Shown: positions 1 through 13,100 of the stretch, piece after piece
Numbering within the stretch: the first letter of the stretch is position 1
Layout of the letters: every line of letters starts with the position of its first letter
Source of the DNA: Polydactylus sextarius
Lineage: Eukaryota; Chordata; Actinopteri; Polynemidae
DNA: 64,000 nucleotides
Direction: 5' to 3'
Assembly (NCBI GenBank): GCA_016801845.1
Contig: CM028919.1
Coordinates: forward strand, 16,228,659 to 16,292,658
Program-made: the position numbers and the translations under genes
The notes under the pieces: model-generated
Databases searched by the model: none
Seen by the model: only the letters and a program-made list of their open reading frames with translations
Told to the model about the DNA's origin: nothing

Positions 1-352
1 GCTAAGTATTAGCAATGCTAAGCATTAGCGATGCTAAACATTAGCAATGTTACGTGTTAGAGATGCTAAATGTTAGAGATGCTAAACATTAGCGATGCTA
101 AACATTAGAGATGTTAAGCTTTAGAAATGCTAAATGTTATTAATGCTAAGAGCTAGCGATGTTAAACATTAGAGATGTTAAGCTTTAGAAATGCTAAATG
201 TTATTAATGCTAAGAGCTAGCGATGCTAAGAGCTAGCGATGCTAAGAGCTAGCGATGTTAAACATTAGAGATGTTAAGCTTTAGCTGTGCTAAATGTTAG
301 AGATTCTAAATGTTAGCGATGCTAAACATTAGCGATGCTAAGTGTTAGCTAT
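1..352. repeat. 16-bp minisatellite, 22 units
   Basis: Twenty-two head-to-tail 16-bp units with consensus near GCTAAACATTAGCGAT start at every 16th base from 1 to 337. Units 7-10 and 11-14 (97-160 and 161-224) repeat as a 64-bp block with one difference, and unit GCTAAGAGCTAGCGAT occurs three times in a row at 209-256. The array lies in an sptb intron and may continue before the window. Confidence 0.95.
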
Positions 353-1023
353 GAGCGTTAGGTTGTTTTGTAATTTATTGTTTTTTATATTTTATTTTCG
401 ATTAAATAGTTAATGAACAATCGGTGGAAATAATCATGATTTCAATTTTGAACCAAATAATCATGATTTTTATTTTCAGCTCTATTTTCAGTACAGTGAT
501 ATTTGTTTACTCTCTATTCTCAGTCGTTACTTATATCATCACTTAAAGTTGGATAATTTACATTTTTACAGTTACATAAATACTGTACAGAATCCATTTT
601 TAAACACAAACACAGGTTTTTTTCTTCTCTGACTTATTTCTCCGTCAGAGTCCGGACCAGCTCACCGGGGAAACAGCTTTCTCATCACCACAACATTAGT
701 GTCAACAAAAGGCATCAGAGAGGGCATGGGAGCTTTTCCCACTAACTCCCACAATTCACTTGGTAGACAGGCGCCTGCAGTAATGGATATTGATCTTTAA
801 GTGAGAGCGATTCTTGGTGGTGTAGCAGAGAAACAGATGACTGTTTTGGGTTACTGTGTCAGGTATTTTTCTGTGTGGAGGAGGAGCAGCTCATATGGAT
901 TCACTGGACTTACTGCACCTTGTTTGTCTGAGTTATGTCACCGAGGGAGAGAAAAGAAAAATGTGCTCAGTCTGCAGTTGTGTTTTTAATGTATTTTCTT
1001 TGGTTTTTGTGTTCGATCTTCAG
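353..1023 (+). other. sptb intron without recognised content
   Basis: AT-rich intronic sequence between the minisatellite and the first exon. Open frames at 801-989 and 935-1156 have no family resemblance; the second merely runs through the real exon in another frame. Confidence 0.6.
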
Positions 1024-1114
1024 GCACGATAAGAATAAAAAGAGAGCCCAGGAGGTGTCTGAGAAACTCCAAGATAACCGCGACCTGCAGCACTTCCTGC
1101 AAAACACTCAAGAT
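1024..1114 (+). CDS. sptb: sptb exon 1 of window: end of spectrin repeat 9
   Basis: Acceptor CAG at 1021-1023 and donor GTGAGT at 1115. It begins with one base of a split codon and ends in phase 0 (91 bp). The peptide contains QDNRDLQHFLQNTQD, a charged helix joining directly to the next repeat. The preceding exon is outside the window. Confidence 0.85.
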
Positions 1115-4100
1115 GTGAGTTATCACCAGTTTACTGCACATGTGATCACTGGCTAATCATTCATGACCAAGTCTTTTATTCTTTCTTCTTCTTCTTCTTC
1201 TCATCTCAGCTGACCGTTTGGATCAACGAGAAGATGCTGACGGCTCAGGACACGTCGTACGACGAGGCCAGGAACCTCCACAGCAAATGGCTGAAACATC
1301 AGGCGTTCATGGCCGAGCTGGCCTCTAACAAGGACTGGCTCAACAAAGTAGACCAGGTCTGTCTTATTATGTTCCTATATTAAAATATGTTAAAGTGACG
1401 TCCAGAATAACATGAACCAGAGTCTATTTCACCATGAATACAAGTCAAACTAACCCTCAACAGATATGTTACGTTGGTTGAAGTAATATCCAGTTTGACC
1501 GTCTTTTGTTTTCACAACCAAATAGTTAACAATGAAAGTAAATGGGGCAGTCAGCCAAACGTCATTTTTTAACCACTAATAAAGCTCAAAATATCACTTC
1601 ACTTCAGCAGTAGCATGAATAGGGTCCCTACACATAATCTGAAGTACTGATAACTTAGTAAGTGAACCCAGAGTTTATTAAAAACACTGTTTTACAAGAC
1701 TTACCCAACGTCTGGTTTTATAACAACTGGTGATGAAGGATGTTCCACATCAGCAGATTCAACATTTTTTCTTGCTCTTCACGGACACACTGACCTGTTG
1801 TTCAGGAAAATGATGAATCTGCTGATCTATTATCTCTTCATGCTACTGCTGAAGTGAAGTGATATTTTGAGCTTTATTAGTGGTTAAAAAATGACGTTTG
1901 GCTGACTGCCCCATTTACTTTCATTGTTAACTATTTGGTTGTGAAAACAAAAGATGGTCAAACTGGATATTACTTCAACCAATGTAAAACATCTCTTGAG
2001 GGGGTGGTTGGACTGATGAAGGTTAAACTATATTAAATAATGTCCACACATCTTGTCTTTTTATTGGCTTTTAATAGCAGCTAATAATGATTGTTATTTA
2101 CTGACTCCCTGCACAGTTTTTCTTCTCCAGTAAATAAACAGGATAGTAATCCTATAAAATGCCTGTTGGGGATTCTGAATTAGGTCTTGTGTATTAAGTA
2201 TTTAGCAGTAATTGTTACTTAAAGGGTTCAGAGTAGGACACTGGCTACGTTTTTTAACAACACTCTCTTCTCTGTGTGTTTTACAGGAAGGTCAGGAGCT
2301 CATGGAGTCCAAACCCGAGTTTGAGCCCATTGTGACGGAGCGTCTGACCAAACTCCACGAACTCTGGGACAAACTGGAGTCCACCACCCAGGAGAAAGCC
2401 CGGCTGCTGTTTGACGCCAACCGCTCCGAGCTTTTCGACCAGAGCCTGGCCGACATAAAGAAGTGGCTCGGTGAGCTGCAGCAGCAGCTGCAGAGCGGAG
2501 ACGAGGACGTTAAAGACCTGACGAACGCCAACATCCTGCTCAAGAAGCATCAGGTCTGTGTCCCTGCAGCCTCAGACTGTATAAATCTTACATTTGTATG
2601 CATTTTGTCGCTGCACTTTAAGTCTTAAATGATATTTAGTTAAATCTCATCATGGGACTGAATTCATTATAGATTTGTTTTCAGCATTTCAGTTTCTTAG
2701 GATTAAATCTGAGTGAATGAGCATCTGCTGGATCTGTATTTACAACATGTTTATTGTTTACGTCTTAGCACAGACGACATTAACAAGAAACAAGAACACT
2801 GAAAGTAAAATCTCCATGAAATCAGAAACAGTGTCTAAGCTCAGTTTCAACATAAAATAAGCAAAACAAATATATGATCATAGTCATATATCTGCTCCTG
2901 TCAGATGATGGAGAACCAGGTTCGCGACCGAGGGAGGGAGCTGGAGGAGCTCCAGGACGCCGTCAGGCAGCACGGCGGAGGCAGGGAGGATCAGCCGGAG
3001 CTGGAGGCCGAGCAGCAGGCGCTGCAGCGGGAGTTTGAGCAGCTCCTCACGCCGCTCGCTCAACGCAAGGGCAAACTAGAGGCCGCCAAGGCCGTCCATC
3101 AGTTCTACAGAGACCTGGCCGACGAGCTGGTAAGTACTGGATCCAATTTCAGAGCAAAAATTAAAACATCGAAAGTCCCCGATATCACAAATGATTGACG
3201 GCACAAAATCAGAATAAAGAGCTGGACTAATGTTAGCTTATTTCAAATGACGGCGAGTTAAAAAACCAATTGGGACTTAAATTTCAGAAAATATCGAAGC
3301 CTGAACTTCAATGATAATTTATTAATTTGGAAATGAAGTTTTCAATTACAGCATGTACACTCAGTGTGAAAGATAGTTCGACCAGCTGCTCTCTCCATGA
3401 AATTGACTCCCCCAGGTGAATCTGGGTAAAAGCTTTAATCCCTTATTGGTTTCACAACCTGAATCCACTTTAGTCCTAGAGGAGGAGACGGCTTAAAGAA
3501 GGAAGTTTTACTGTAACGTTGTAAAAATTAAGTATAACTGAGACAGTGAGAATATTTGGTCTATGTCGTAGAAACATAAGGCTGCTCTTTATCACCATAA
3601 TCTCCTTTTCTTCTTCTTCTTCTCTCTCGTAGCTGTGGATAGAAGAGAGGATGCCTCTGGCAATGTCAGAAGAGCACGGACACAATCTTCAAACTGTGCA
3701 AATGCTGCTGAAGAAGAACCAGGTAGGGATTTCTATCTCTGCTTTGCTTTGTTAATCAATTAATCACCCATGAAATGTTTGGAAACGCTGGAAAATACCC
3801 ATTACAATTTTCCTGGAGCCCAAGGTGATATCTTCAAATTAGTCGTTTCGTTTTTATTACCAATCCAGAACCGAGAGAGATTCAGTTGAGCAGTAAAAGC
3901 ACATAGACGATGTACAAGATAATGTTCTGTCTGTATGAGATGTTAGAGAGAATTGGTAGATATTGTCACTTTGTCTCTGTGGTGATGTTGTCGTTCTCTG
4001 TCCATCAGACGTTACAGAGGGAGATCGAAGGCCACCAGCCGCGTGTGGATGAGGTGCTGGAGCGAGGAAGGAGGATGGAGGCGGCCGCCAGCGCCGAAGG

Positions 4101-7100
4101 CAGACCGGAGGCCGAGCGAATCACGGACCAGATGAAGGAGCTGGAGGAGGCGTGGGCTCGGCTACAGGATGAGATGGCCAAACGCAGGGAGAGGCTGAAC
4201 GGATCCAACTTGGCGCAGCAGTATTACAACGATGCGGACGAAACCGAAGCCTGGATCGGGGAGCAGGAGCTTTACATGATCGCTGATGAAAAGGCCAAGG
4301 TGAGAAACAGAAACAGAGCGACGTGTGAGAGAAGTTTAATAAGATCAAGACCTTATGAAATCATAAAGAGAAACCAAACAGTTCCCACCATGAGCTGACA
4401 GCGAAGCACAAAACCACTTTTAACAGGAAGAAATATCAGTGAGAAGTGGACTCAGGGTGGGTGACCATCTGTCTGAACAGTGGGGCTGAAAGAGAGAAAT
4501 GTCTGGACTTCAATGTCTCCAAAACACATTTTACAAACTAAATGAAAACAAGACATGTCATGTTGTGCAAATAACAAGTGACACCACATGAATTAACATG
4601 ATTACATGAACGGGGGAGTTTCTTCAATTAAATCGACACAGTTTTTGTAAATTACAGCCTCTCCTGAGAGCTGGTTTGGAGTATTTTGTTTGACCTTCTC
4701 CTCCTGACTCATCGTCATCTTCTTCTTTATGTCTTTATTCCTCCAGGATGAACAAAGCGCCATGTTGATGTTGAAGCGCCACATGATCCTCAAACAGGCG
4801 GTGGACGATTATTCTGACTCTATTCAGAAACTGGCCGACCGCGCCCAAAAGATGTTTGCAGAGGACCATCCTGATGGGTGTGTACTCAACACAACGAGGA
4901 TGATTCTCTTCACTTCTCTACTGGTTTTTAGCTTGATAAGAATTACAAACCTTAATCCAATCTCTCCTCCATCTTCCCTGCATCTCATTCTCCTCCCTTT
5001 GCTTCACCTGCAGTGAGGAGATCATCAGGCGACAGGGCCAGGTGGATAAACAGTACGCGGGGCTGAAGGAGTTGGCCGAGGACCGCAGGAAGAAGCTGGA
5101 TCACACCTACCACCACTTCCTGCTGAGCCGAGAGGTGGAAGACCTGGAGCACTGGATCGCAGAGAGAGACGTGGTGGCCTCGTCTCAGGAGATGGGCCAG
5201 GACCTGGATCACGTCACGGTACGTGAGCTCGTTTTGACAGAGTTTCTACGGTTTAACGAGACTGAGAAATCAAAATTTAGACACGAATGATAAAAGCATC
5301 TCACAAACTACAATGGAGCAGCACTAGACGTCTTTGCTGCAGTAGGATTTGTTGTTTTTGGTTATTACCGACCATCTGGTTTGCACACGAACAAACATGA
5401 TTTGTGCGGTTCCAGATATAACATGATTTCTCAGCTATTTACGTAAGTAATAGTTTTTTCTTGCAGCCATATGGCCCATCAATTTCCTAATTCCTTTGTG
5501 CTGTTTTTGATCTAAAAGTCCAACTTTCAAACTAAAAGTAAATACTAATGTGAAATCTGTTGTCTCTTTTTTCCTTCAGCTTCTGAGAGATAAGTTCAGA
5601 GACTTTGCTCGTGAGACGGGGATGGTCGGACAGGAGCGAGTGGACATGGTCAACCAGACGATAGACGAGCTGATCGAGGCCGGACACACCGAGGCGGCCA
5701 CCATGGCCGAGTGGAAAGACACCATCAACGACAGCTGGGCCGATCTGCTGGAGCTCATCGACACTCGGACTCAGCTCCTCACGTCGTCTTACGACCTGCT
5801 CAAGTAAGAAAAACAGACAATTGACGTCGTTAAATGTTAAGAACAAGACTGTGACCTCAAACTGCACTTGAACATGACAACTAGGTCGTTTATAGTCATT
5901 AGGACGATGATAAGACGACGACAAACTGATCTGTTTCTCACAGGTACTTCGAAGACGGGAAGGACTTGGTGGTTCAGATCCACGAGAAGCAGAAAGAGCT
6001 TCCTGAAGATGTTGGAGAGGACTTCAGCAAAGCCGAGTCTTTCCACAGGATGCACGCTGCCTTTGAGAGAGACATCACCTCTCTGGGAAAACAGGTACAA
6101 CACAGACAGAGGATCAGAGGCTCAGCTGCTCTGTCCTCTGTGTAACCAGTCTGTCTCCCAACCGCTGTTTGTTAGACTATAGATTGAAGCTGCAGTAATC
6201 TATAATTTATATTAACAATAGACCCAAATAAATAATACATGTATGATAACGTAAAAGGCATCATGTTACAGTTTCCCATCAGCTCGTTATTACTTCTCTT
6301 TGTGTAAAAACTGTATTTATAAGGTAATAATATGTCATTTATGCATTTTTAGCTTCTGCTGCCCCCATGTGGGCAAAAAAACTCTTTTAATTATATCACT
6401 GCATTTAATATTAAAGCTACAGTCTGTAAGTCTCCTGACTCCTCCCCCTTTGCTCTGATTGGTTAAACTCACAGGGAGCAGTGGATTTTACAGACTGTAG
6501 GTGGAGCCAGAAGATATTTTATTAAATGACCAATTTCTTGTTCTACTGTCAGAAAGTAGTGGCCGTTTCAGTAAATATGACTAAAAACTGTTACCTTTAA
6601 CATGAATTTTGGTTAAATAAAATAACGATCACAGTCCGTCAGTGTCTTAAAGTGATGTAATCGGTTACTTTTCCTCCAGGTTCAACAGTTCCAGGACACG
6701 GCTGCGAGGCTTCACGCTCAGTACGCTGGAGAGAGGGCGGACGCCATCCAGACGATGGAGCGAGAGGTGGTGGAGGCCTGGAAGGGTTTGTTAGACGCCT
6801 GCGACGGCCGCAGGGCGCAACTAGTGGACACGGCTGAGAAGTTCCGCTTCTTCACCATGGTCCGAGACCTGACGGCCTGGATGGAGAGCATCATCCAGCA
6901 GATAGAGACTCAGGAGAAACCCAGGTGAGCTCAGGAAAAGCTGATGTTTTCTCAAAACTTGGCTGTTGACTGAATATTTTGATTCCTCTAAAATGTAGAA
7001 AAAATATCTTACTGAGCTGTGTTTAATAAGCACCATCACTGAAGATTAAATTGGTTTGTTTGTATGAACTTATATGAACAATCCTCAGATGCAGGAAGTG

Positions 7101-10100
7101 TTTTTTTAAATAAATAAAAAGCTGTAATCCACCTTTCTTTGAGAATATACGATGTATTTATTTGATCAGTAAACAGCAGATCTACAGCATCTTTTCTGGT
7201 TTGTTATTGTTGCAGTTCTAGCTCTTACCAACAGAGGTAGATAAACGTACATTAAACATGCATCACCTGTTTTCACTTCATATCTCTGCATCGTGCGTCA
7301 GGGACGTGTCGTCCGTGGAGCTCCTGCAGAAGTACCACCAGGGGATCCGCTCTGAGATTGAGGCCAGAGGGGCAAAGTTCAACGACTGCATAGACCTCGG
7401 CAAGGCCCTGCTGACACGCAAACACCGAGACTCTGTAGAGGTGAGCCTTCGGCAGCAAAGACAGCTTCTTTTCATCCTCAGCTGAGCCGCAAATTGCTGC
7501 TTTCATTAGATTTAATTACTTTTCTGGGAGCGATTGTTCTTGTCCGGGACAATGGAACCAATTGGATTTCCACGAAAGAAAAAAAAAAAAATTCCACTCA
7601 TCTTTTACTCTCATCGGGGGAGACTATAAAGCTCACACTAATTAGAAATGGAAAAAAAAAGCCAAACGAATTTAAATGAGCAATTGACCCCGGCTTGAGT
7701 TTAACATTCAGTTAATTACTTCACAATACTAAGTCGTTGAGGATAACAGCAGGATGAGGCGCTGAGATGTTTAATAACACGGAGATGTAACCGCGACCGT
7801 GCGACTGTTGTTGTCGTGTCAGATTAAAGAGAAGTTGGTGCAGCTGATGGAGAAAAGGAAGGAGATGATGTTCAAGTGGGACGACAGATGGGACTGGCTC
7901 AGACTCTGTGAGTAAAACTCATCTGACTTCATTGATAATAAAACCTGAATATATATTTTCAACCTAATTAAAGACTAACTAATGTAACAGATGAAAAAAA
8001 AAGATGCTTTTATTTCATCATCGTCACTTTCTAGTTGAAAATAGTCTGAAAGTAAAATGAATTTAACTTTTCTGTTTTATAACTTGACATCCTGAAAGTT
8101 ATAGTATTATTTTTTATGAGAAGAACCAGTGCAGAAAAAAATCTGACTGGTTTGACACTTTATAAAAAAAAAATAAAAATAAAAAATAATGTTCAAAACT
8201 TTCTGAAATATTTTCAGAAATTTGCTGAAAACTGAACTGTAATTCTCTGAGCTTAACCCTCATCTGAATGTAATTTTAGCCATAAAAACAAATCTTGGCT
8301 TTAAAATTGAGAGAGTTGGCAGGATTTTGTTTGTCCCTTTAATGTGATGAGATACAGACAGTATCGTTAAATTGAAATAGCTGCTGCGTTAATGAAAGTC
8401 TTCCTCGTCTTCTTTACCGTCCAGTGTTGGAAGTGTGTCAGTTTGCTCGTGACGCCTCGGTGGCCGAGGCCTGGCTCATCGCTCAGGAGCCGTACGTGAC
8501 CAGTAAAGACCTGGGTCACACCGTGGACGAGGTGGAGAAGCTCATCAAGAGACACGAAGCCTTCGAGAAATCAACGGCCACGTGGGAGGAACGTTTCTCT
8601 GCTCTGGAGCGTCTCACTACGGTAAAAAGACACGAAACATTTCAACGTCACATCCTCAGAGATAACAGACTAAATCTGCCTGGATCAGATCTTCATGATG
8701 CTACATCCTCAGTTGGACACATCATGTGATCAAACCTTATAGGTTATATAAAGTTATAAGCTCATAACCTTGTTATAACAAGTTATTGTCGTGAAGCAGA
8801 ACTTGTTCCGTGTTGGTCAGTGAAAAGGTTTATTATATATCAACTAGATTTTATCTTTTCAGACTTTTTAGACTTTGGTGTCTAACTGTTATGAAGTTTA
8901 CAACAGATCCTCCTTCATTTAGTTCATTTGAGTTTGACAGGAAACATGAGAAGTAGCTTGTTCACACACAGATGGAGTGTGACAGCAAGAAGGTTGAGAT
9001 CCCACCGACATTATGAAATCTGAAGTAACATAATGATACAAAGTCTGTAACGTAACGAGCTAGCCCTGCTAACAAACGCTAAAGACATGTACCTAGTAGA
9101 AGACACAAACCATAAAAGAAGGAATATTCTTGTGGCAGCTCAGACCACAGATCTCAGCAGCCAAACCAAGAGCTCAGATCGATTAGAGGAGAGCTGTCGT
9201 TAACGAGCGTGGACGGTTATGTCCAACGGCTCAGGGGCCACTTGGCCGCAGGCGACATCAGATCAGTCTCCTCACCCAGCTCAAGTAAATGTCAGGATCA
9301 GTGGCTACAATAACAACAATAGCAGCATCGTTTTACAATAAAAACCCAGTGAAGATCAACTGGAGGGAGAAGTGAGGAGATGAACACGTCTCCTCAGAGT
9401 TTGACGTTATCACAGAGAGAAAACCTGACGTTTGTTTCATTTGTTGATTGATCTGATCAGCTCATCAAACATATTGATCTGTCACTTATTCCAGAAGTAA
9501 TTTGACATGTTCATAAAAAGTCATTTAATCCTTTTATGTTACATAATTGACTGTCATCTACGTCACAACCATGTTAATAAATATCATAGAACAACTTGAT
9601 ACGAACATGTTATATATTCTGTATCATCTGCTTCTCAGTTCCTCATTGAAGCTACATGATGTTTACACTGAGTGAAATATTTGACATTTTGCTGCATCTC
9701 TCCAACAATTGATTCAACCAGATGTGTTTACATTAGTCGATGGCCTGTGGATTAATTCAAACATGTTTCCTTCTACATGAATTTAAAGTGACGTTCTGTT
9801 TGTTGTTCCCTCCGGCTGCTCAATGAATTTTAATGTGTTAAAGAGACAAAACAAAAACAAAAAACAATCGTTGACATGAATGATGTCTCTGGTAATGTAT
9901 TTGATTATGTTCGGTAGATTATTTGCTGATTGCGGTTTGATTTGTGTTGCAGCTGGAGCTTTTACAACTGAGAGAGCAACAACAAGAGATGGAGCAGTTC
10001 ATGAAAGAAGAGCAGCATCGCTCCGACAGGGAGAGCAGGTACACGAGCATGTTTATATCTGTAAATAAATCCATCTATAGGGTAAAAGTGATGATCTGTA

Positions 10101-13100
10101 ATTCTTCTTATTGTCAATAAATCCCATGAAAATACCTGAAAACCTCAGATGAATGAGTCCGTCAGCGATGAGGTTTATTCCTGCCTCCAAAACAAATCAA
10201 TGAGCTGCACCGCTGCTCTGGCTGACATGTTCCTTCATTTCCATTAACATGGATTTATTTTGAGTCGGTCCCACTGACACCTCTCTGCTGTAAATAGACT
10301 TTATATAAAACCACTATTTACTCCTCTTTATGGTTTGTTTATGACTCTGCCTTTAAAAGTAAAGTATATATCCATGACCCACTTATAGTTTAAGAACAAA
10401 CAGACTCAAAAAGGATTGTTGAAGCAGAAACACTTTCATCCACTGCTCTTCAAGGCCTCTAACGTCGACCTCATGCTGCTCTTGTTCCTCCAGGAGAGAA
10501 GACACCGGCTTCGCTGAGGAATCATCACAACTCTACACTGTTGAGGAACAAACTCTGGTTCGTAGCTTCACTCGCTCAGATCACGTCGGCTCTTTAGTCA
10601 CTTACACACTTAGACTTTTTTAAGATTCATTGAGTTTTAATGTTTTAACGACACAAAACTAAATTTAAACAACAATAACAATCAAAGGCTGAGAGAGAAA
10701 GTAGTATCTATCTATCCATCCATCCATCCATATATACATATGCTTATCAGTCTTTACAGGAGACAACCACGTCTGTTGATTCAATGTCCACAAACAGTCT
10801 AATAGTAAACAGATAAAATCCTTATACATACACAGATTTACTTTATTTATCCCACCAGGGAAATTATTTAAATGTGCACACAAAAGTTTTATTTACACTG
10901 TAAAGAAAAAAATCTCAAGAGACGGTTTCGTTTATTAAACTTTAAAAAGCTGCTACTTTTCCTGCTCAGTAAACTGATCTTTACATACTGGACCTTCATG
11001 TCTGAATAGTCACAATCCACTATTATAACCTCTATAATACTTTCATAGACCTTCTTCTAAAATGCATTAAATTAAGTTATTCTGTCATTTTTACCTCAGT
11101 TTACTCTCTGGTGCAGTGATATTTGAGTGTTGAGGAGCAGATTCAACACTTCACGTTAAAACTCAAACTAGAAAAGTCATATTAACTGTTCAAACTGTTT
11201 GTTGCGCTGCGTCGAATTCAAGTGTGTTGGACCCAGAAACATGCAGTCGATCGGGGGTAGAGAGACCTGCAGCTCTGAGTGGTAGAAGATGGATGGACTT
11301 GATGGTCTTTCATATAAACTTCAGTTTAGTTGATTTCAACTCCCAGAGAGTTTCTGGTGTTTCCCTCAGACCTGAATAACCTACTGGGCACCAGTTAAAT
11401 CGATGAAGACTTTTGATTGAATTGGATTCATCTTATTTTAATATCCTGGAGACTTTTGTCCCAATTACTGAGCACAAATACGACACATTACATCTGTTTT
11501 CTTTCTTCTCTCATTCCAAATTTTTTTTTTTTCCTCCAGTCTGGTTCTGCAGCAGTTGAGCCCAGTTCGACTCTACTAGAGGGCACGGCCGGTGACTCCA
11601 CGGTGCCCATAGAGTCGGAGATGAGAGAGAGCGGCTCTCTGGAGCTGGAGCCGGAGCCCTCGACCTCAGACGTGACCCCGAAAGAACCAGAGAGAGCTGC
11701 CACCATGCCCACGGAGCTGCTCCGACCAGAGACGGTGCTGCAGGAGGGAACGCTGAGCCGCAAACACGACATCGAAGGCTCTGGAAAGAAAGCGTCGAGC
11801 AGGTAGGCAGCGACTTTAAGGCTGTTTTAGTCCGTCTGTTTACCTCCATTAATTATCATGAGTAATGAAAATTAACCAGCACATTTTAAAAAACCTGCTC
11901 ATGTCCTTTCATCCATCATTTTTACACCATCATTATTACTTAACCAACCGAACCTTCACCAAAACACCATCACTATGCAACAAAACTGCATCAGTGACAC
12001 TGAATTTTTTCAATTAAGTTTCAAGTCTTTACATTAATTTTCATTACTGAGCAGAAATGACAAGAAATCGAGTCTGAACTGGAACGAGTAAAAAATAAAA
12101 GTAAAATATGTAAAGTAGAGGTTTTATTTAAGAAGCTTAATGTTTAAACACGTTGGTTTATTTGTTTCTTATGAATTTTTAATAGAGGAGCTTAAATAAA
12201 GTCTTACCTGTAAAAGATAATTTTATAGTTGTTACATGCTCAGCTTCATTGAGTCACAATAAAGACGTTTCACGGGTAAAACGTCTGACATATAAAACCT
12301 AATTTAACCTAATTTAATCTAAATGTTTTTGTACACAATTAAATAAAATATAATGAAAAGTGTATTAAAATGTACGGTTGTCACAGAGCAGTGAGTCTTA
12401 ATGTTGTGATTTAAAATGAATTTATTTTTCATTATTGTGAGAAATTAAAAACCTGACATGATCAGTGTTGACGTCGTCCTCTTGTCTCCTCAGGTCGTGG
12501 AACAACTTGTACTGCGTCCTGAAACCCGGTCAACTCGTAGTTTATAAAGACGCCAAGAGCTTCGGACACGGAGCGACGTATCACGGCGAGGACCCGCTGT
12601 CTCTCAGCAACGCCAGCTGGGAGATCCTCACCAACTATAAGAAAAAGAAGAATGTCGCCAAACTACGGTGAGAATCTCTCATCTTCACGTCGTCCTCAAC
12701 TCTCCCACGTTTAATTTTAGGAAATATAACTCAAGAACCTTATAGAGATTGTTACGGTTATTATCCTTCCACCAGTCAAAACTACATGTATCTTTGTTGA
12801 CACATGCCTGATGCTAGGTGGCGCTACGATGAGTCCGTTTACGTTTTGGTTCATATCTCAAGAACCGTGAACTTTAGAAACACAAATATGTTTTCCTCTG
12901 AATCCTTGGATTCTCCAGTTACTAGTGTACTAGGCCACGCCCGTTTTTTTCCCGCCATTTTGAAAACATTGCAAGTCAAAGTTAAACAAACTCCTCCTCA
13001 CCCGTTCATCCGATTCTCACCAAACTTGGTCGGTGACATCTGTGGTCAAAGAGCAGGAACATGTATCAAAATAACTTTGATCAGATCATTTGTTACAAAG

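Larger units (their letters stand above)
2554..5579 (+). other. sptb introns between exons 3 and 9 of the window
   Basis: The introns 2554-2904, 3130-3632, 3723-4008, 4300-4746, 4878-5013 and 5219-5579 are AT-rich and hold only ordinary splice signals. I see no repeat family, RNA gene or extra exon in them. Confidence 0.6.
6925..8424 (+). other. sptb introns between exons 11 and 14 of the window
   Basis: Introns 6925-7301, 7441-7822 and 7908-8424 are AT-rich with A runs near 7579 and 8161. Nothing else was recognised. Confidence 0.6.
10039..12493 (+). other. sptb linker-region introns
   Basis: Introns 10039-10493, 10558-11539 and 11803-12493. Contents: short TCTA/TCCA repeats near 10705-10730 and otherwise AT-rich sequence. 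No extra exon was supported, although the variable linker could hide an alternative one. Confidence 0.5.

Noticed and set aside
1..352. Possible CRISPR array
   Set aside because: Sixteen-base contiguous units with no unique spacers, in a vertebrate intron; it is a minisatellite.
801..1156. Plus-strand open frames near the first exon
   Set aside because: No family similarity; the second overlaps the real exon in another frame.
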